A stretch of 17,191 nucleotides of DNA, from positions 1 through 17,191 of the forward strand of contig DAIDJH010000004.1 in NCBI GenBank assembly GCA_027451425.1. Reading direction: 5' to 3'. Position 1 is the stretch's first letter, and the number at the start of each line of letters is the position of its first letter. Position numbers and translations under genes: made by a program. Origin of the DNA: Bdellovibrionales bacterium. Lineage in GTDB: Bacteria > Bdellovibrionota > Bdellovibrionia > Bdellovibrionales > UBA1609. The notes under the pieces were generated by a model. That model ran no database searches. It saw nothing but the letters and a program-made list of their open reading frames with translations, and had not been told where the DNA came from. Positions 14,229-17,191 of the stretch are shown piece by piece.

Positions 14229-15536
14229 ATGGAAATGCGCGGTCGTTTGATTGTCTTGTTGGCAATAACAGCGCTGTATTCGACGTTCGGTCACGCGGCC
14301 ACCGGTTCGACCGATCCGAACGGTGTTGCGGCAACAAATGGAGTTACGGTGACAACGTTGGCGGCTCCGCCTAATGCTGCGACGTCAACGGCCGTTGTGT
14401 CCACAACGTCTTCGCCGACACCTTCAACTGCAGAGCCTACTGCGACAGCGGTCGCGACGAAGTCGGCAACAACGCAAACAGCGACTTCGACACCGGCGGC
14501 TACGGTCACTGTGGTATCTGCATCTTCTGCTGCGCCTACTGCGGCGGCGCCACTACCGCCGGCGGCTCCCGTTCAAACTATGCAAGAGCAGCCGACGACG
14601 GTCATCGAGGCGGCTCCGCTCGCGACTTCAAATGCCGATGATTTGAGAAAAGTCGAAGAACAAACTGAGATTGAAACTGAACAAAAAATTGCTGAAAGAT
14701 TGGAGCAAGAACGAATTGCCGCCGAAAAGCAACGACAACAAGAAATATTGAACTCAATGAATTCATTGACTTCACCAGCTGCACCGTCAAAACCTCAAGC
14801 GGCACAAGCGCCGGCCCAGCCGACTTCGCCGGCGGTGGTTGTTGTCGCAGCACCGGCGGCACAAAATCAAAGCAATCAACAGCCGGAGGCGTCGCTCACG
14901 AAAGATGATGTGCAGGCGATGGTGAAAGAAGATCTTTCATCTATGCGAAAACCGAAGAATGATTCGGGTCGGTATTTTTTCAGTGGTACGATCGGTCAGA
15001 TTAACTATCACTCTTCGGACGTGAATTCATTCGGTTCTGGCGGGCTGAGTTTCGGTAAAGAGTTTTCGTCGAATTGGGACGTCTCGGCGGATTTTGGCTA
15101 TGCTGACAACAACATCAGTCAAAGCCTTTATCTGTTTCAACAGATGCAACAATATTCTTTGGGTATGACGGCTCGTTATGTGTTTTTTAACGGTAGAATT
15201 CGGCCAAGCCTTGGTGGCGCGGTTGATTATGTGCGCCGGCAATATTCGGGACTCCAAGATGCATACGCGACATATACGACCTACGGCGGCAGCCCTCTTG
15301 GTCAAGAAACATCCGATGCTGTTGATGCGGGAGTGGTCGCTGACGTTGATTTGATGATGTCTGACAACTTTTCGCTGGGCCTGGAATATCGGTACATGAC
15401 GAATGTAGGGTACAGGTATGAAGGTCAAAACTGGCTGAACTCGGCGGCGTATCGCGATACTGTTTCGAGTACGGCGACTCCATTGGAGCAACAGGGATAC
15501 GATTTGACTTCGCTGGTGATTCGATATTTGTTCTAA
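14229..15536 (+). CDS. Outer-membrane beta-barrel protein with long Ala/Thr/Pro linker and coiled coil
   Basis: A 435-residue modular envelope protein. A signal peptide (residues 1-24, 'YSTFGHAATG') is followed by a low-complexity Ala/Thr/Pro/Val region (about 30-135) and a charged coiled coil (about 137-178, 'DDLRKVEEQTEIETEQK', 'AEKQRQQEIL'). A second Ala/Pro/Gln stretch (about 180-220) leads to a C-terminal barrel domain (about 246-435) with amphipathic strands ('GRYFFSGTIGQINYHS', 'WDVSADFGYAD', 'QYSLGMTARYVFF', 'NFSLGLEYRYM') and the terminal strand 'YDLTSLVIRYLF' ending in Phe. The barrel size suits eight strands. The linker and coiled coil would lie in the periplasm and could reach the peptidoglycan; no known wall-binding motif is seen. 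The ATG at 14229 has AAGGAG eight bases upstream. The chaperone-like gene starts three bases after its stop. Confidence 0.8.
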   Translation: MEMRGRLIVLLAITALYSTFGHAATGSTDPNGVAATNGVTVTTLAAPPNAATSTAVVSTTSSPTPSTAEPTATAVATKSATTQTATSTPAATVTVVSASSAAPTAAAPLPPAAPVQTMQEQPTTVIEAAPLATSNADDLRKVEEQTEIETEQKIAERLEQERIAAEKQRQQEILNSMNSLTSPAAPSKPQAAQAPAQPTSPAVVVVAAPAAQNQSNQQPEASLTKDDVQAMVKEDLSSMRKPKNDSGRYFFSGTIGQINYHSSDVNSFGSGGLSFGKEFSSNWDVSADFGYADNNISQSLYLFQQMQQYSLGMTARYVFFNGRIRPSLGGAVDYVRRQYSGLQDAYATYTTYGGSPLGQETSDAVDAGVVADVDLMMSDNFSLGLEYRYMTNVGYRYEGQNWLNSAAYRDTVSSTATPLEQQGYDLTSLVIRYLF

Positions 15537-15539
15537 TTA

Positions 15540-16211
15540 ATGAGTTTCGTCAAGAGCCGAAGAGTGATCTTTGCGGTCGCTCTTTGTGCGTTCACCACAT
15601 TCGCAGTCAGCTATCCGTTAGTTTCGCGGGCGGGCACTTTGATTTCGACGAGTGCGGGGCGAGTTGGCGGCACCGTTATTACGACTCGTGAAGTGATGCT
15701 CAACCACCTGATTGAGGGCGCGCTTTTCCCCAATGAAAAACAGGTGAAGTTGCGGCTGGATCAAATTAAAAGTCATGATTTCATACATGAAACCACATCC
15801 GTTTTAATTGAGGCGGCTATTGCCAAAGAGGCTGCGGCATTTGACCTAGTGCCGGTGGCAAAAGCAAGACTCGAGGCCAGCGTCAAAAAGGTGAAGCGGG
15901 TGTTGAGTCGAAATTCGGTATGGCATGAGCTCAGCCCCAGCGCAGATGAGGTAAAAAATATCGTGGAGACCAAACTCCGCGCAAAAGACTTCGTAAAATT
16001 TAAAGTCGACTCAGCAACTGTGCCAGTTTCGGATCAAGAAGCGCTGGATTATTTCAACGCGAATCGTTTGAAATTTGAAAATCTGCCGTTTGCCAATTTC
16101 AAGGATACAATCAAAGCTTATCTAACGAAGCAACGAGTCGATGCGCGGTTGAAGGATTGGTTCGATTCTTTGCAATCGAAATATCGTATCCGCAATCTTT
16201 TGTCCGAGTAA
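15540..16211 (+). CDS. SurA-like periplasmic chaperone without a PPIase domain
   Basis: A 223-residue protein with a basic N terminus and signal peptide (residues about 1-31, 'PLVSRAG-T'). It is followed by the SurA N-terminal pattern: 'GRVGGTVITTREVMLNHLIEGALF' (40-63), a helical middle, 'VPVSDQEALDYFNANRLKFENLPF' (161-184) and a closing helix 'IKAYLTKQRVDARLKDWFDSLQSKYRIRNL' (191-220). In SurA this region binds unfolded outer-membrane proteins; the parvulin domains that normally lie inside it are absent here, so holdase rather than isomerase activity is expected. The start is ATG 15540, three bases after the stop of the barrel gene and without its own strong ribosome site, so translation is probably coupled. 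This makes the barrel a likely client. The GNAT gene follows after 16 bp. Confidence 0.75.
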   Translation: MSFVKSRRVIFAVALCAFTTFAVSYPLVSRAGTLISTSAGRVGGTVITTREVMLNHLIEGALFPNEKQVKLRLDQIKSHDFIHETTSVLIEAAIAKEAAAFDLVPVAKARLEASVKKVKRVLSRNSVWHELSPSADEVKNIVETKLRAKDFVKFKVDSATVPVSDQEALDYFNANRLKFENLPFANFKDTIKAYLTKQRVDARLKDWFDSLQSKYRIRNLLSE

Positions 16212-16227
16212 CTGGCGGAACCTTAAT

Positions 16228-16686
16228 GTGAACAACGTTCAATTTATCGATCTTGACGAGAATCACCTTGAATCTTGCTGGCGAATTGTTGAAGAGCTCG
16301 ATCAACATTACGATCATCCCATCGGAGGCAATTGGACTAGAGAAAAGCTTCATGATGAAATTTGTAATCACTATGGCTTAGGCATATGCGATAGTGCAGG
16401 AGAGCTGCACGCATTTTGTCTTTATAGGCAGTTTCCTGAGCGTCGTGAGATCATGTTGCTTGCCACCCGTCCGCGCCTCCATCGCATGGGAGCAATGCGA
16501 GCCTTAATTCGGTCTTTTATCGATGCGTCTCCTACAGATGAGCCGATTTGGCTTGAGGTGCACGCGGGGAATTTGCCGGCAATCGGTCTTTACGAATCGC
16601 TTGGATTTGAGCTTTGTGGCGAGCGCCCATGCTACTACTCGGATGGCGCAAAGGCCCTTCTCTATCAATATAAACGCTTGCGCTAA
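16228..16686 (+). CDS. GNAT-family N-acetyltransferase, RimI-like
   Basis: A 152-residue protein of single GNAT-domain size. The C-terminal half is typical of RimI-type enzymes: 'IWLEVHAGNLPAIGLYESLGFELCGERPCYYSDGAKALLYQY' (about residues 109-149), corresponding to the beta-5/alpha-4 region and the 'YY.D' segment found in ribosomal-protein and N-terminal acetyltransferases. The acetyl-CoA pyrophosphate loop is unusual: 'RPRLHRMGAMRALI' in place of Q/RxxGxG/A, with His and Met at two consensus positions, so cofactor binding may be altered. The GTG at 16228 starts 16 bp after the chaperone gene and has only a weak GGCGGA upstream. It ends in the terminator at 16715, so it closes the barrel-chaperone-acetyltransferase unit. 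RimI as such is not certain; the substrate is unknown. Confidence 0.8.
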   Translation: MNNVQFIDLDENHLESCWRIVEELDQHYDHPIGGNWTREKLHDEICNHYGLGICDSAGELHAFCLYRQFPERREIMLLATRPRLHRMGAMRALIRSFIDASPTDEPIWLEVHAGNLPAIGLYESLGFELCGERPCYYSDGAKALLYQYKRLR

Positions 16687-16714
16687 GCGGCTGGTTTTGT
16701 TACATTTCGACGCG

Positions 16715-16744
16715 ATGAGGGCCTGACCGGCCCTCATTTTTTTT
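16715..16744 (+). terminator. Rho-independent terminator
   Basis: A perfect 9-bp stem ATGAGGGCC/GGCCCTCAT with a five-base loop is followed by eight Ts (16737-16744). It lies 28 bases after the acetyltransferase stop and ends the unit from 14229; rimP must therefore have its own promoter between here and 16776. Confidence 0.95.
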
Positions 16745-16775
16745 GAGCCGAAAATATTTTTTAAACGGTAGCATT

Positions 16776-17191
16776 ATGCTCAGCATTGAAGCGATGGAGA
16801 AAATAAAAAAGCTCGCGAGCGAAGTCTGCGCTCGCGAGGGTTGCGAATTGTACGATATCGATTTTGGCGGCACGGTCAAGCATCGCATCTTGCGAGTTTT
16901 TGTCGAAGGTGAAAAGGCTCCCGTGACTATCGATCAATGCGCCAACGTTTCGCAGGCATTGAGTTTGCTCCTTGATGTTGAGGATGTTGTGTCGGGTGGA
17001 GCGTACGAACTCGAGGTTTCATCCCCCGGTCTTGAACGCCATTTGCGCGAACCGCGTCATTATGAGAGGTCGATCGGACAAACCGTTCGTGTCGTGCTTC
17101 AAGCACCGCTTCTGGGCGCTGAAAAGCATGGCATTTCATTGCAGGGGATTTTAAAAAGTGCGTCCGCCGTTGCTATTCGATTGCAGGATCG
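16776..17191 (+). CDS. rimP: Ribosome maturation factor RimP (partial, runs off the window)
   Basis: The frame from ATG 16776 stays open to the window end (138 complete codons; the family is about 150-160 residues). RimP binds free 30S subunits and assists late 30S assembly. Family features are an N-terminal helix ('EAMEKIKKLASEVCAREGCELYDIDF'), 'RILRVFVEG' as beta strand (38-46), 'VTIDQCANVSQALSLLLD' (50-67), and the signature 'YELEVSSPGLERHLREPRHYER' (77-98) where the two domains meet. In many bacteria rimP is followed by nusA and infB, which would lie outside the window. The ribosome site is weak. A perfect 10-bp inverted repeat lies within codons 13-21. Confidence 0.95.
   Translation, partial: MLSIEAMEKIKKLASEVCAREGCELYDIDFGGTVKHRILRVFVEGEKAPVTIDQCANVSQALSLLLDVEDVVSGGAYELEVSSPGLERHLREPRHYERSIGQTVRVVLQAPLLGAEKHGISLQGILKSASAVAIRLQD
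16812..16838 (-). terminator. Terminator-shaped hairpin inside rimP, facing against the gene
   Basis: CTCGCGAGCG (16812-16821) and CGCTCGCGAG (16829-16838) form a perfect 10-bp GC-rich stem with a seven-base loop. Read on the minus strand the stem is followed by CTTTTTTATTTT (16811-16800), the layout of an intrinsic terminator for antisense transcription. On the plus strand it would be a stable mRNA hairpin about 36 bases after the start codon. Each arm overlaps a self-palindromic GCTCGCGAG(C) unit (16811-16820 and 16830-16838), so a paired protein site is an alternative. Confidence 0.5.

Noticed and set aside
14374..14646. Plus-strand Arg/Leu-rich frame of 90 residues
   Set aside because: It is a frame-shifted reading of the GC-rich Ala/Thr/Pro codons of the barrel protein's linker.

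Overview
The window looks like a moderate-GC (about 50%) chromosome of a Gram-negative, rod-shaped bacterium, probably Bdellovibrionota or a related former-deltaproteobacterial lineage. This rests on the mreCD-PBP2-rodA elongasome operon, periplasmic SurA/PpiD-type folding factors, outer-membrane barrels, a Tat-exported high-potential iron-sulfur protein (HiPIP), and a REC-DUF4388-J-TPR protein of a kind I associate with those groups. The taxonomic call is inference.

Layout. Positions 1 to about 360 are GC-rich (about 64%) and hold the start of a Wzt/TagH-type ABC ATPase that stops abruptly. At about 356-372 the composition drops to about 43%, and the sequence continues in the second half of a receiver-domain protein (377-1087) that lacks its own start. 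This is a recombination scar or an assembly chimera. Convergent to it is a large response regulator with J and TPR domains (1091-3079, minus), then a thioredoxin (3108-3428, plus). The minus-strand elongasome operon mreC-mreD-mrdA-rodA runs 7945 to 3453 with overlapping or near-touching genes. No mreB precedes it; a divergent PpiD-like periplasmic PPIase (7997-9472) does.

The accessory stretch follows. At 9617-11572 is a secreted subtilisin-family protease fused through one membrane segment to a C-terminal PilZ domain, an arrangement that could couple cytoplasmic c-di-GMP signalling to periplasmic proteolysis. Next come a small outer-membrane barrel (11577-12101, minus) and a HiPIP (12140-12484, minus). 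A well-formed sigma54-type promoter (about 12620-12635) sits before an unrecognised polytopic membrane protein (12675-13955). A tRNA-Leu(CAA) gene with encoded CCA lies at 13968-14054 (minus). An outer-membrane protein with a long Ala/Thr/Pro linker and coiled coil (14229-15536) is followed 3 bp later by a SurA-like chaperone without a PPIase domain (15540-16211), a RimI-like acetyltransferase (16228-16686), a strong intrinsic terminator (16715-16744) and the start of rimP (16776 to the window end).

The common theme is the cell envelope: wall elongation, periplasmic folding, outer-membrane proteins and proteolysis. The best candidates for something undescribed are the protease-TM-PilZ fusion, the barrel/chaperone gene pair, the sigma54-preceded orphan membrane protein, and a terminator-shaped hairpin inside the 5' coding region of rimP that faces against the gene. 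No IS element, CRISPR array or stretch of more than about 200 bp without a gene was found. The two largest gaps (12485-12674 and 14055-14228) hold divergent promoters.
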